A stretch of 64,000 bases of DNA. Origin: RPQJ01 sp963732415 (GTDB lineage Bacteria > Pseudomonadota > Gammaproteobacteria > Steroidobacterales > Steroidobacteraceae). The translations under genes and the position numbers were made by a program. Below the pieces are notes generated by a model that did no database searches, was not told where the DNA came from, and saw only the letters and a list, made by a program, of their open reading frames with translations. The DNA lies in assembly GCA_963732415.1 (NCBI GenBank), contig CAVSZK010000015.1, forward strand, positions 62,001-126,000, in the 5' to 3' direction. Below, one piece after another: positions 8,266-17,149 of the stretch; positions within the stretch are counted from its first letter, which is position 1, and each line of letters opens with the position of its first letter.

Positions 8266-9191
8266 TCGGACACAAGGGCGAACAGGCCGTGACCGTGCGC
8301 GCGCTGCGCGGCGCAGCGCCGTACATCCACATGTACAAGGGCAAGGTCTTCGTCATCAAGACCGGCGGCGGCGCATTCCGCGACGGCGCAGCCATGCGCA
8401 GCTTCATGGAGCAGGTCGCGATCCTGCACCACCTCGGAATCCGCGTGGTGCTGGTGCACGGCGGCGGCCCGCAGCTCGACACGCTCACGAAGAAGCTCGG
8501 CGTCGAGACGCGCATGGTGCAGGGGCGCCGCGTCACTGACGGCGGCGCGATCGACGTCGCGTGCATGGTGCTGAACGGACTCATCAACACCCGCCTGCTC
8601 GGCCTGTGCCGCGAGTTCGGCATAGACGCGATCGGCCTCTCCGGCGTGGACGCCGGACTTGTCAAGGCGCACAAGCGCGCGCCCGTGACGCTCGCCAGCG
8701 GCGAGGTGGTCGACTACGGCATGGTCGGCGACATCGACAGCGTGGACGGCTCGGTAATCACGCGGCTGCTGGATTCGGGGTTCCTGCCGGTCGTGAGCCC
8801 GCTCTCATGCGACGCCACGGGTCACCTGCTCAACATCAATGCCGACACCGTGGCTGCCGCGATCGGCGGTGCGATGGACGCCGAGAAGCTCATCCTCTGC
8901 ACCGGCGCACCCGGCATCCTCGAGCGGCTCGACGATCCGCAATCGCTGATTTCCTACACGGACGTGGCAGGTCTGCGGCGCTTGCGCGAGGAAGGGGCGC
9001 TCGCAGACGGCATGCTGCCGAAATCGAGCGCGATAGAGAGCGCAATCCGCGGCGGCGTGCGTCGCGTTCACGTGATCTCGTATGCCGCACCGGACGCCCT
9101 GCTCGCGGAGATCTTCACCAACGAGGGCACCGGCACGCTGGTAGTCGCGGACACCAAGGCGCTGTCCCCCGCGGAGCAGGGAGCGGGCTGA
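8262..9191 (+). CDS. argB: Acetylglutamate kinase
   Basis: 309 residues. It phosphorylates acylglutamate, the second step of arginine synthesis. The amino-acid kinase fold shows FVIKTGGGAF (residues 28-37, nucleotide-binding lysine and glycines), VVLVHGGGPQLDTLTKKLG, VQGRRVTDGGAIDVACMVL, LLNINADTVAAAIGGAM and ADGMLPKSSAIESAIRGG. The IKTGGGAF loop differs from the usual KYGGNAM. There is no fused GNAT (synthase) domain, unlike the ArgA/B fusion of Xanthomonas. The ATG overlaps the previous stop (ATGA), and the stop overlaps argH by one base. Confidence 0.93.
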   Translation: MIGHKGEQAVTVRALRGAAPYIHMYKGKVFVIKTGGGAFRDGAAMRSFMEQVAILHHLGIRVVLVHGGGPQLDTLTKKLGVETRMVQGRRVTDGGAIDVACMVLNGLINTRLLGLCREFGIDAIGLSGVDAGLVKAHKRAPVTLASGEVVDYGMVGDIDSVDGSVITRLLDSGFLPVVSPLSCDATGHLLNINADTVAAAIGGAMDAEKLILCTGAPGILERLDDPQSLISYTDVAGLRRLREEGALADGMLPKSSAIESAIRGGVRRVHVISYAAPDALLAEIFTNEGTGTLVVADTKALSPAEQGAG

Positions 9192-10378
9192 TGACCAGGC
9201 TCTGGGACAAGGGCGGTCCACTCGACGAGCGGGTGCTGCGTTACACGGCGGGCGAGGACCACGCGCTAGACAACCGGCTGGTCGCCTACGACGTGCAGGC
9301 ATCGATCGCGCACGCGGAGGCGCTGCACGACTGCGGCCTGCTCGACGATGCGTCGCTCGCGGCGATCCGCGACGGACTCACTGCCATCGGCGCGGCGCAC
9401 GCGCAGGGCGAGTGGACCGTTACGCTCGAGCTCGAGGATGGCCAGACGGCGCTCGAGACCCTGCTCACCCGGCGCATCGGCGAGGCGGGCGCGCGTCTGC
9501 ACGCGGGCCGCTCGCGCAACGACCAGGTGCTAACGGCGCTCAGGCTCTACCTGCGCGACGCAGTCGAATCGCTGGTGGAAGACGCGCATCGGGTCGCCGC
9601 GTCGCTCGAGTCGCTGGCCAGCGAACAGGGCAACATCGTGCTCCCGGGCTACACGCACATGCAGCAGGCGATGCCGAGCTCGGTCGCACTCTGGGCCCGC
9701 GGGTTCGCCGCCGAGATCCAGGACGACGCCGACGGGCTGCGCCACGCGCACCGACGGATCCTGAAGAACCCGCTCGGGTCGGCCGCTGGCTACGGCACCC
9801 CGAACCTGCCGCTGGGCCGCGCGGCTACCACGACCCGGCTCGGATTTCCGGTGACGCATGAGCCCGTGACTGCCGTCCAGCTCTCGCGCGGCAAGGCCGA
9901 GGCAGAGGTGCTGTTCCAGGTGACACTGCTCATGCAGGACCTCGGACGCCTTGCGTCGGACCTGCTGCTTTTCTACACGCGCGAATTCGGCTTCGTCGCG
10001 CTCCCGGATGCGTTCACGACCGGCTCCTCGATCATGCCGCAGAAGCGCAACCCGGACGTGTTTGAACTGGTGCGCGGCCGGACCGCAACGGCCCACGCCT
10101 GCCTCGTCGAGGTGCTCGGCATCACCGCCAAGCTGCCGTCGGGCTACCAGCGTGACCTCCAGCTCATAAAGGCGCCACTGTTCCGCTCGCTCGATATCTG
10201 CCACGAGACGCTCGACATCATGGCAGCAGCCATCCCGCAGCTTCGCTTCCAGCCGGACCGGATCCGACTGGATCCAGACATCCACGCGGCCGCGGAGGCG
10301 AACGAGCTGGTGGCAAAGGAAGGGATACCGTTCCGCGAGGCCTACCGGCGGATCGGCTCCAGGCTGCGCGGGGAGTGA
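9191..10378 (+). CDS. argH: Argininosuccinate lyase
   Basis: 395 residues. It splits argininosuccinate into arginine and fumarate. Signature GSSIMPQKRNPD is present; LHAGRSRNDQV, LPGYTHMQQAMPSS and KNPLGSAAGYGT line the active site. The protein ends at PFREAYRRIGSRLRGE, some 50-60 residues short of the E. coli enzyme. The missing part is the C-terminal tail, not the catalytic core, so activity is expected. The downstream bases in other frames do not restore the tail, which argues for a naturally short form. Last gene of the arginine operon; no terminator-like hairpin is evident after it. Confidence 0.93.
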   Translation: MTRLWDKGGPLDERVLRYTAGEDHALDNRLVAYDVQASIAHAEALHDCGLLDDASLAAIRDGLTAIGAAHAQGEWTVTLELEDGQTALETLLTRRIGEAGARLHAGRSRNDQVLTALRLYLRDAVESLVEDAHRVAASLESLASEQGNIVLPGYTHMQQAMPSSVALWARGFAAEIQDDADGLRHAHRRILKNPLGSAAGYGTPNLPLGRAATTTRLGFPVTHEPVTAVQLSRGKAEAEVLFQVTLLMQDLGRLASDLLLFYTREFGFVALPDAFTTGSSIMPQKRNPDVFELVRGRTATAHACLVEVLGITAKLPSGYQRDLQLIKAPLFRSLDICHETLDIMAAAIPQLRFQPDRIRLDPDIHAAAEANELVAKEGIPFREAYRRIGSRLRGE

Positions 10379-10478
10379 CCGGGGTGAGGCAACTCAGGCA
10401 CTATCCTCCGCGGAGACTTGACGCGCGGCAGCCGTAGCGAGGTCACGTGCAGGGCGTTCATCTGGACAGGTTTGCAGC

Positions 10479-11240
10479 ATGACCCCCAGGGAAATCGGCC
10501 TGATCGTCGTCGCGTGCATCTTCGGCAGTGCGTTGGCGGGGCTCTGGCTGCGCAAGCTCCTGCCCGCTCATCACGTGGGCGACGACGCCAAGGATATCGT
10601 CAAGCTTGGCCTCAGCCTCATCGGCACGCTCGCCGCGCTGGTGATGGGACTGCTCGTCTCGTCCGCCAGCGCGTCGTTCAACACCGTCAGCAACGAGCTG
10701 ACGACCGTGACCGTCAAGGTCCTGCAGCTCGATCATCTCCTCTATCAGTACGGGCCCGAGGCCAACGAGGTCCGAGGGCTCCTTGCAAAGAATTTCGGCG
10801 CCACGGTGGACTTCATCTTTTCCCCCGACCCGGCGAAGCGCGAGTCAATGATCCATCCGAATGCCGCATCCAGGCAGGATGAAGTCCAGGCGGGCATCCG
10901 GCGTCTCTCCGCCGGGACCGACGAGCAGCGCGAGCTGCGATCGAGGGCGCTCGACCTCGCGTACGATGCGGGCGCGGAGCGTTGGTATCTCGTCCTGCAG
11001 CATGCAAGCACCATCTCGACTCCTTTGCTCGCGGTGCTGGTATTCTGGCTGTGTGTCATCTTCTTCGGCTGGGGACTCTTCGCTCCGCGCCACGCACTGA
11101 TGATGTCGGCGCTGTTCACGTTTGCCGCGTGTGCCACGCTGGCGATATTCCTCGTCCTCGAGCTGGACAGTCCGTTCGAAGGGTGGGTCAGGGTGTCCGA
11201 TGCACCGATGCGCATGGCGCTGGCGCAGCTCGACCGGTAA
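10479..11240 (+). CDS. DUF4239 (bestrophin-like) membrane protein
   Basis: 253 residues. There are two hydrophobic segments near the N-terminus (about 7-23 and 41-60). A soluble middle follows (EVRGLLAKNFGATVDFIF, EQRELRSRALDLAYDAG), then two more membrane segments near the C-terminus (about 187-206 and 209-228). This arrangement and DAKDIVKLGLSLIGTLAALV match the DUF4239 family, which is compared with bestrophin channels. Substrate unknown. It stands alone, about 100 bases after argH, with its own spacing and no clear promoter. Confidence 0.7.
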   Translation: MTPREIGLIVVACIFGSALAGLWLRKLLPAHHVGDDAKDIVKLGLSLIGTLAALVMGLLVSSASASFNTVSNELTTVTVKVLQLDHLLYQYGPEANEVRGLLAKNFGATVDFIFSPDPAKRESMIHPNAASRQDEVQAGIRRLSAGTDEQRELRSRALDLAYDAGAERWYLVLQHASTISTPLLAVLVFWLCVIFFGWGLFAPRHALMMSALFTFAACATLAIFLVLELDSPFEGWVRVSDAPMRMALAQLDR

Positions 11241-11350
11241 CAGCGTCGACCGGTAGCATCGCGGGGCCTGCGGGCCCGAGCCCCGCGCGGCGTTGACATT
11301 CGCGCCGGCGCGGTCATCCTTGCGGACGATTGCCGTCATCCGGGATGCAC

Positions 11351-13162
11351 ATGTCGCTGTTCGCAGAACTCAGGCGCCGTAACGTCTTTCGCGTCGCGAT
11401 GTTCTACGCGGTCGCCGCCTGGGTCCTGCTGCAGGTCGGCGACCTGCTGTTCGGCGCGCTCGGTGTCCCGCCCTGGGGCCTCAAGCTGCTGCTCGGAATG
11501 CTGCTGCTAGGCTTCCCGATGGCGCTGGTGTTCGCCTGGGTCTACGAACTCACGCCCGATGGCCTGAAACGTGAGCGCGAGGTCGAGCCCGGGGACTCGG
11601 TCACGCACCAGACCGCGGGCAAGCTGAATGCATTGATCGCGGTGCTGCTGGTGGTGGCCATTGGGCTCGTCGTCGTCGACCGGCTCATCCCACGCGGCTC
11701 GTCGACGGCGCCCGGAGCTAGCGGCGCGGAAGCAACCGCGCCGGCTGCTGGCAAAGAAGACGCGACCGCTGTCGCGCCGCAGCATGCGGCCGAGGCATCG
11801 ATCGCCGTTCTGCCATTCGTCAACATGAGCGAGGACAAGTCAAACGAGTACTTCTCCGACGGCCTGACCGAGGAACTGTTGAACGTGCTGGCCAACGTGC
11901 CGGGCCTGCGCGTAATCGCGCGCACTTCGTCGTTCTCGTACAAGGGCAAGGAGGTCAAGATCGCCGATGTCGCGCGCGACCTGAACGTGGACAACGTGCT
12001 CGAAGGCAGCGTGCGAAAGTCCGGCAACCGCGTGCGCATCACCACGCAGCTGATCCGGTCGTCCGACAGTTCGCATCTCTGGTCGCAGACCTACGACCGC
12101 AACCTGGACGACATCTTCGCGGTGCAGGACGAAATCTCCAACGAGGTGGTGGACGCGCTGAAGCTGCGGCTGCTGAAGCCTTCGGCCGCGACGGAGTCCG
12201 GCGGTACGCACGTGCCCGCAGCGTATGAAGCGTACCTGCGTGGACGGGCCGCCCGGCACGAGGGCGAAGGGGAAGCCACGCTTCGCGAAGCGCTTGCGGC
12301 GTTCGACGAAGCGATCCGGCTCGATCCCGCTTACGCGCGCGCCTACGCGGGCAAGGCTGACGCCCTCGCGACGTCGGCGTCCAACGCCTACCTTCCTTTC
12401 GATAGCGGCTTTCGGGACGCCCGGCAGAACGCCGAGCGTGCGCTCGCGCTCGTGCCTGACCTGCCCGAGGCGCTGCTCGTGCTGTCGTTCATCCAGTTGA
12501 ACGTGGACGCCGACCTGCAGGCGGCGACTGCATCCGCCGAGCGTGCGCTCGAGCTGAGCCCCGGCAGCTACGACGCGCAGTTCTACTATTCCGGCCTTGC
12601 GGCGAGCCTCGGCGGGCGCGAACGAGCCATTGCTGCTGCACGGAAGACCGTCGAGCTTGATCCGATTGCTCCCAGCGCTTATGTCGGCCTCTCGAACGTG
12701 CTGTATTTTGCACACCAGTACGAGGATTCGGAGCGTGCGGTGCGCCATGCGATGTCGCTGGCGCCGAGCCGTCCGGGAAATCACTACTACCTCGGACTGG
12801 TCCTGCTCATGCAAGGCCGCAACGACGAGGCGCTGGCCGCATGCAACCAGGAAAGCATCGGCTGGCAACGAATGACCTGCCGCGGGCTCGCCTACGCCCG
12901 GATGGGCAAGACGGACCTCGCCCGATCGGAAATCCTTGCCCTGCATAAGGACAGCGGCGATGCCGCTTCATACCAGTTCGCGCAGGTGAACGCGTTGCTG
13001 GGCGACCACGACGAAGCCTTCCGGTGGTTTGCGGTCGGGCGGCGCATCCACGATCCGGGCTTGATGGGCCAGGTGTACGTCGACCCGATGATCGACGGGC
13101 TTCGCTCCGACCCGCGCTACGACGCTTTGATCCAGGAACTGGGCTTCAAGAGCGGAACCTAG
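11351..13162 (+). CDS. Membrane-anchored FlgO/TolB-like and TPR-repeat protein
   Basis: About 603 residues from ATG 11351 (ATGs at 11345 and 11330 are also possible). The N-terminus, MSLFAELRRRNVFRVA followed by two membrane helices and a third near residue 100, is a common gammaproteobacterial anchor. Residues about 150-280 form a FlgO-type domain (SIAVLPFVNMSEDKSNEYFS, SVRKSGNRVRITTQL, LWSQTYDRNLDDIFAVQDEI). At least six TPR-like units follow to the C-terminus. In related proteins the same region is often attached to a CadC-like DNA-binding or adenylate cyclase domain; neither is present here. Likely a protein-interaction scaffold in the cell envelope; the exact role is unknown. Confidence 0.75.
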   Translation: MSLFAELRRRNVFRVAMFYAVAAWVLLQVGDLLFGALGVPPWGLKLLLGMLLLGFPMALVFAWVYELTPDGLKREREVEPGDSVTHQTAGKLNALIAVLLVVAIGLVVVDRLIPRGSSTAPGASGAEATAPAAGKEDATAVAPQHAAEASIAVLPFVNMSEDKSNEYFSDGLTEELLNVLANVPGLRVIARTSSFSYKGKEVKIADVARDLNVDNVLEGSVRKSGNRVRITTQLIRSSDSSHLWSQTYDRNLDDIFAVQDEISNEVVDALKLRLLKPSAATESGGTHVPAAYEAYLRGRAARHEGEGEATLREALAAFDEAIRLDPAYARAYAGKADALATSASNAYLPFDSGFRDARQNAERALALVPDLPEALLVLSFIQLNVDADLQAATASAERALELSPGSYDAQFYYSGLAASLGGRERAIAAARKTVELDPIAPSAYVGLSNVLYFAHQYEDSERAVRHAMSLAPSRPGNHYYLGLVLLMQGRNDEALAACNQESIGWQRMTCRGLAYARMGKTDLARSEILALHKDSGDAASYQFAQVNALLGDHDEAFRWFAVGRRIHDPGLMGQVYVDPMIDGLRSDPRYDALIQELGFKSGT

Positions 13163-13247
13163 TATTCCGTTTGCTGGTCTCGCCGGACACTTGCCCCGAG
13201 CCGGAAGTCAGAGCCGTCCAGTCGCGCGAATCAATTCGGGTCCACAT

Positions 13248-13898
13248 TCACTCCGCGTCAGGCTGTACATCGGGCCTCGCGGCCGCGAACGCAGGGCTCG
13301 CCTCGAGATGCGCGGCAACCGCGGCAAGGCGCGGGTAAGGCTCGAGGTCGAGCTGCACGCGCCTTGCATTGAACACCTGCGGCAGCAGGAACACGTCGGC
13401 CAGCGTGACGGCGGATCCGTGGCAATGGCGGCCATCCGTGGAGTACCGACCAATCAACTGCTCAAGCGCCTGGAATCCGCCGGCGATCCAGTGCTGCGCC
13501 CAGCGGTTCACCGCCTCGTCGGGCTGGCTCAACTCGCCGCGCAGGTACTGCAGCACGCGCAGGTTATTGAGCGGATGAATGTCGCAGGCAACCGCGAGCG
13601 CCATCGCACGGATCTGCGCCCGCTCGGCAGCGTTGCCGGGAAGCAGGCGCGGATCGGGATGGATCTCCTCCAGGTACTCGCAGATCGCGAACGACTGAGC
13701 AATTAGCCGGCCATCGTGATCGAGTGCCGGAACCAGGCCCTGCGGGTTCAACGCCAGGTAGTCAGGTGCGTGCTGTTCACCGCCGCCACGAAGCAGGTGC
13801 TTCGGCACCGACTCGTAGGCCAGTCCCTTCAGGTTGAGCGCGATGCGCACGCGAAATGCAGCCGAACTGCGCCAGTACGTGTAGAGCTTCAGGGCCAT
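13248..13898 (-). CDS. maiA: Zeta-class glutathione S-transferase: maleylacetoacetate (or maleylpyruvate) isomerase
   Basis: 216 residues. The thioredoxin-like N-terminal domain begins KLYTYWRSSAAFRVRIALNL, with the SSxxxR glutathione-activating motif of zeta GSTs. NPQGLVPALDHDG and QSFAICEYLEEIHP follow, then an all-helical domain containing CDIHPLNNLRVLQYL and GSAVTLADVFLLPQVFNA. It isomerises the cis ring-cleavage product of homogentisate or gentisate using glutathione. The FAH-family gene lies immediately upstream on the same strand, so the two probably act in sequence. No ring-cleaving dioxygenase is in the window, so the parent substrate cannot be told. Confidence 0.9.
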   Translation of the reverse strand: MALKLYTYWRSSAAFRVRIALNLKGLAYESVPKHLLRGGGEQHAPDYLALNPQGLVPALDHDGRLIAQSFAICEYLEEIHPDPRLLPGNAAERAQIRAMALAVACDIHPLNNLRVLQYLRGELSQPDEAVNRWAQHWIAGGFQALEQLIGRYSTDGRHCHGSAVTLADVFLLPQVFNARRVQLDLEPYPRLAAVAAHLEASPAFAAARPDVQPDAE

Positions 13899-13914
13899 GC
13901 ATGCCTCCGCGCGG

Positions 13915-14601
13915 TCAGACAATGGTCGTGCGCAGCGTATCGAGTCCTTCGATGCCGCCAACAAGGCTGTCGCCGCGCACCACCGGACCCACGCCCGCCG
14001 GTGTCCCGGTGAAGACCAGGTCGCCGGGCTTCAATTCGAACAGCGCGGAGAGCTCGCTCACGATCTCCGGCACGTTCCAGATCATTTCGCAGAGGTCGGC
14101 GCGCTGCCGCGATTCGCCATTCACCTCGATCCAGATCGCTCCGCGCGACAGGTGCCCGACGTCAGCGACGCGACGTATCGCGCTCACCGGCGCCGAGTGG
14201 TCGAATCCCTTTGAGACGTCCCAGGGCTGGCCTTTCTCGCGGGCAGCGAACTGCAGGTCCCGCCGAGTGAGGTCGTTGCCGACCGCGTAGCCGAACACGT
14301 GCGCCAGTGCGTTTGCGACCGGGATGTCGCGGCCACCCTCGCCAATCGCGACGACGAGTTCGATCTCGTGGTGCAGGTTGGAGGTGCGCGGCGGGTACGG
14401 AACAGAGGCTCCGTTCGCGGTAACTGCGTCTGCCGGCTTGGAGAAGAAGAACGGCGGCTCGCGCTCCGGGTCCATGCCCATCTCGCGCGCGTGGGCGGCA
14501 TAGTTGCGCCCGACGCAGTAGATCCGGTGCACGGGGAAGCGGGTATCCGTTCCATCGATCTCGACGGTCGGCGCCATCGACGGTGCGAATTCGTATTTCA
14601 T
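13915..14601 (-). CDS. Fumarylacetoacetate hydrolase family protein (possibly fumarylpyruvate hydrolase)
   Basis: 228 residues, one FAH fold domain. Metal and substrate motifs: YCVGRNYAAHAREMG, FFFSKPADAVTANG, HHEIELVVAIGEGG (metal-binding Glu pair), GNDLTRRDLQ, KGFDHSAPVS and LKPGDLVFTGTPAGVGPV. The single short domain suits the YcgM/fumarylpyruvate hydrolase type more than the full-length tyrosine-pathway FAH. Followed by the GST-zeta gene 16 bases on. Its ATG overlaps the stop of ubiC by four bases (ATGA), so translation is coupled. Confidence 0.88.
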   Translation of the reverse strand: MKYEFAPSMAPTVEIDGTDTRFPVHRIYCVGRNYAAHAREMGMDPEREPPFFFSKPADAVTANGASVPYPPRTSNLHHEIELVVAIGEGGRDIPVANALAHVFGYAVGNDLTRRDLQFAAREKGQPWDVSKGFDHSAPVSAIRRVADVGHLSRGAIWIEVNGESRQRADLCEMIWNVPEIVSELSALFELKPGDLVFTGTPAGVGPVVRGDSLVGGIEGLDTLRTTIV

Positions 14602-15191
14602 GCAGTACTCCCCGGCCGGCTCCGCATCCGGCCGTCGTGAACCAGTGCTGGCAGGAACACCTCCTGGACCAGGATCGGCGCCATGGACAGCCGGTAAACG
14701 GCACGGCGCGCCCACGCCGGGCAATCGAGGCCGCCGGCCGCGACGGCGAGATCTTCATCCATCGCGATCTCGCGGTACTCCAGCGGCTGGCGACTCACGT
14801 CCTCCTGGCCGAGCAGCGACTCGCCGAGCGCGACGTTGCCGAGTTCCGCGAGCCACGGGTGCTGGCGGACGGTAGAGTCCGGAAACAGGGACTGCGCGAA
14901 GATCCAGCGCGTGTCGCCACAGGCGAACTCGATTTCGCGTACGACGCAGTCGGTGTCGGCAACGCCCATCCGACGCGCGAGCGTGGCGGAAAGCGGCGAA
15001 CGCTCGACGCGCAGCAGTCGAAACCGAGCGGCGTGTCCGCAGGCATGTCGTACCCGCGCCGTCAGCAGCCCGGGCTCGGCAAGCCAGGGATGCAGTCCGG
15101 CCGGCGCTCGGTCCAGGCATTCGTCGAGACACATCCACGTGCCCCCGGCGCCCGGAGGCGCGCTCGCTGGGTCCTGGGCGCGGCCGGTCAT
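14598..15191 (-). CDS. ubiC: Chorismate lyase (chorismate to 4-hydroxybenzoate and pyruvate)
   Basis: 197 residues from ATG 15191. It starts ubiquinone synthesis by releasing pyruvate from chorismate. Visible UbiC features are the opening WLAEPGLLTARVR, the arginine in VREIEFACGDTRW, LFPDSTVRQHPWLAELG, LGNVALGESLL and the final block MAPILVQEVFLPAL with the catalytic glutamate. The start is not certain because the first 20 residues are low-complexity; a start nearer the conserved core is possible. Placement is odd: it lies between an acyl-CoA dehydrogenase (7-base gap) and an FAH hydrolase (overlap) rather than next to ubiA. Confidence 0.85.
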   Translation of the reverse strand: MTGRAQDPASAPPGAGGTWMCLDECLDRAPAGLHPWLAEPGLLTARVRHACGHAARFRLLRVERSPLSATLARRMGVADTDCVVREIEFACGDTRWIFAQSLFPDSTVRQHPWLAELGNVALGESLLGQEDVSRQPLEYREIAMDEDLAVAAGGLDCPAWARRAVYRLSMAPILVQEVFLPALVHDGRMRSRPGSTA

Positions 15192-15198
15192 CGACCTG

Positions 15199-16980
15199 TC
15201 AGAACGCGTCCGCTGCGAGCGCCATCGTCGATCCACTGCCTGCGCGAATGGCCGCGGCATAGCCGGTGCAACGCGGCAGGACCTGCTCGGCATAGAACCG
15301 TGCCATCACCACCTGCGCGACGAGGAAAGCCTTGTCGCCACCAGTCGCCAGCCCGCCTTCGGCGACCAGCGCGCCGCGCGCGAGCTGCCACCCGCCGATG
15401 ACCGTGCCGAGCAGCATCAGGTAGTTGAACGCAACTGCGCTCACGAGTTCCGGGTCACGCTTCGCGCCGGTGAGAATGTACGTCGAGCTCTCGACGAGTT
15501 CGTCGAGCGCGCGCGCCAGCGCGCTGCGCACGACCGCGAATTCCTCGCCAGCGTTCGCGAGCGGGGCGTCGACCGTCCGCATGTCGGAGACGAACGCAGA
15601 CACCGTTGCGCCGCCGTCGCGCAGCAGCTTGCGGCCGACGAGGTCGATGGCCTGGATCCCGTTCGTGCCCTCGTAGATCGGCGCGATGCGCGCGTCCCGG
15701 TAGAACTGGGCGACGCCCGTCTCCTCGACGTAGCCCATTCCGCCGTGGACCTGGATGCCGTGCGAAGTGACCTCGAGCGAGGCTTCGGTGGTCCAGGCCT
15801 TGGCGATCGGCGTAAGCAGGTCGGCGCGCGCGTCGTACATCGCGGCGGCCTCGGGGTCGGCACCGTGTGCCGCGCGGTCCAGGCAGGAGGCGGTGTAGTA
15901 GCAGATGGCACGGCTCGCCTGCGTAAGCGCGCGCATCGCGAGCAGCATGCGACGCACGTCGGGGTGACGGATGATCGCGACCTTGCCCTTCTCGCCCGGC
16001 GCGCGACCCTGCGTGCGGTCCCGGGCCCAGGCCACGGCCGCCTGGTAGGAGCGGTCCGCGAGTCCGACGCCCTGGATGCCGACGCCCAGCCGCATGTAGT
16101 TCATCATCGTGAACATCGCCGCCAGGCCCTCGTTCGGCTTGCCGACCAGGAAGCCCTCGGCGCCGCCCTTGTCACCGAAGGACAGTACGCAGGTGGGGCT
16201 CGCGTGGATGCCCATCTTGTGCTCGACCGAGACGCAGTAGTTGTCGTTGCGCTCACCAATGCTGCCGTCGTCGTTCACCTTGTACTTGGGCACCAGGAAC
16301 AGCGATATGCCCTTGGTCCCTGGGGGCGCGTCCGGCAGGCGCGCGAGCACCAGGTGCACGATGTTCTCCGCCATGGCATGGTCGCCCCAGGTGATGAAGA
16401 TCTTCTGGCCGGCGATCAGGTATCGGTCGCCCTTCGGCTCGGCGCGGGTCGTGAGGCTCGACAGGTCGGATCCCGCCTGCGCCTCGGTCAGGCACATCGA
16501 GCCGGACCATTGGCCGGACACCAGTTTTTCCAGGAACTGCGCCTTGAGTTCCTCGGTACCGTGGCGATCCATGGCCAGGATTGCGCCCTGCGAAAGTTCC
16601 GGGCACAGCGCGAACGCCACGTTCGACGCCGCCCACATCTCGTCGCAGGCAACCGCCAGCGTCTTCGGCAGGCCCTGGCCGCCGAATTCAGGGTTGCTCG
16701 CGATGCCAGGCCAGCCTCCCTCGCAGAACCTGGCGTAGGCGTCGGTGAACTCCGCCGGCACCTCGACACCGTCGCCGACGACTTTCACGCCCTGCCGGTC
16801 ACCGATCACATTGGTCGGTGCCAGCACTCCAGTGGCAAATTTCGCCGCCTCTTCGAGCACCGCCTCGACCATGTCGCCGTCCACCGACTGGAAATCGGGC
16901 AGCGCGCCCACCTCGGCGAAGTCCGCCAGGTGCTCGATCGTGAATCTCATCTGCTTCAGGGGGGCGAGGTAGTCGGCCAT
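15199..16980 (-). CDS. Acyl-CoA dehydrogenase, long (about 590 residue) type
   Basis: 593 residues from ATG 16980 (MADYLAPLKQMRFTIEHL). The length and the N-terminal ADYLAPLKQMRF block match the AcdH group with an extra C-terminal domain, which includes 3-methylthiopropanoyl-CoA dehydrogenase DmdC and many paralogs. FAD-binding motifs: CLTEAQAGSDLSSLTTRA, FITWGDH, YNYMRLGVGIQG-like MNYMRLGVGIQGVGLADRS, HGGMGYVEETG, and the catalytic glutamate in PIYEGTNGIQAIDLVGRK. It oxidises an acyl-CoA to the enoyl-CoA, passing electrons to ETF. First gene of the four-gene minus-strand run; the real substrate cannot be told. Confidence 0.88.
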   Translation of the reverse strand: MADYLAPLKQMRFTIEHLADFAEVGALPDFQSVDGDMVEAVLEEAAKFATGVLAPTNVIGDRQGVKVVGDGVEVPAEFTDAYARFCEGGWPGIASNPEFGGQGLPKTLAVACDEMWAASNVAFALCPELSQGAILAMDRHGTEELKAQFLEKLVSGQWSGSMCLTEAQAGSDLSSLTTRAEPKGDRYLIAGQKIFITWGDHAMAENIVHLVLARLPDAPPGTKGISLFLVPKYKVNDDGSIGERNDNYCVSVEHKMGIHASPTCVLSFGDKGGAEGFLVGKPNEGLAAMFTMMNYMRLGVGIQGVGLADRSYQAAVAWARDRTQGRAPGEKGKVAIIRHPDVRRMLLAMRALTQASRAICYYTASCLDRAAHGADPEAAAMYDARADLLTPIAKAWTTEASLEVTSHGIQVHGGMGYVEETGVAQFYRDARIAPIYEGTNGIQAIDLVGRKLLRDGGATVSAFVSDMRTVDAPLANAGEEFAVVRSALARALDELVESSTYILTGAKRDPELVSAVAFNYLMLLGTVIGGWQLARGALVAEGGLATGGDKAFLVAQVVMARFYAEQVLPRCTGYAAAIRAGSGSTMALAADAF

Positions 16981-17149
16981 CTGGGCGCTCCAGTCATTGA
17001 TTTTGCTGTGCAGCAATTCTGCCCTGTCGTGGCTTCCGCCGCCATCGGCAAGGACCTCGAGGGCTGGGCTGGGCCGGCGGGTACAATTGCGGTTGAATGG
17101 CTTCCCGACCCGCCCGGCCTGAGCCGGGCCCGACCTGGACGACCCCGGA

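Noticed and set aside
8805..9302. Minus-strand frame opposite argB and argH
   Set aside because: Arginine- and proline-rich shadow with no motif; argB and argH both have full family sequence on the plus strand.
11261..11286. GCGGGG/CCCCGC hairpin before the FlgO/TPR gene
   Set aside because: Stem of six bases in GC-rich DNA and no T-run; likely chance.
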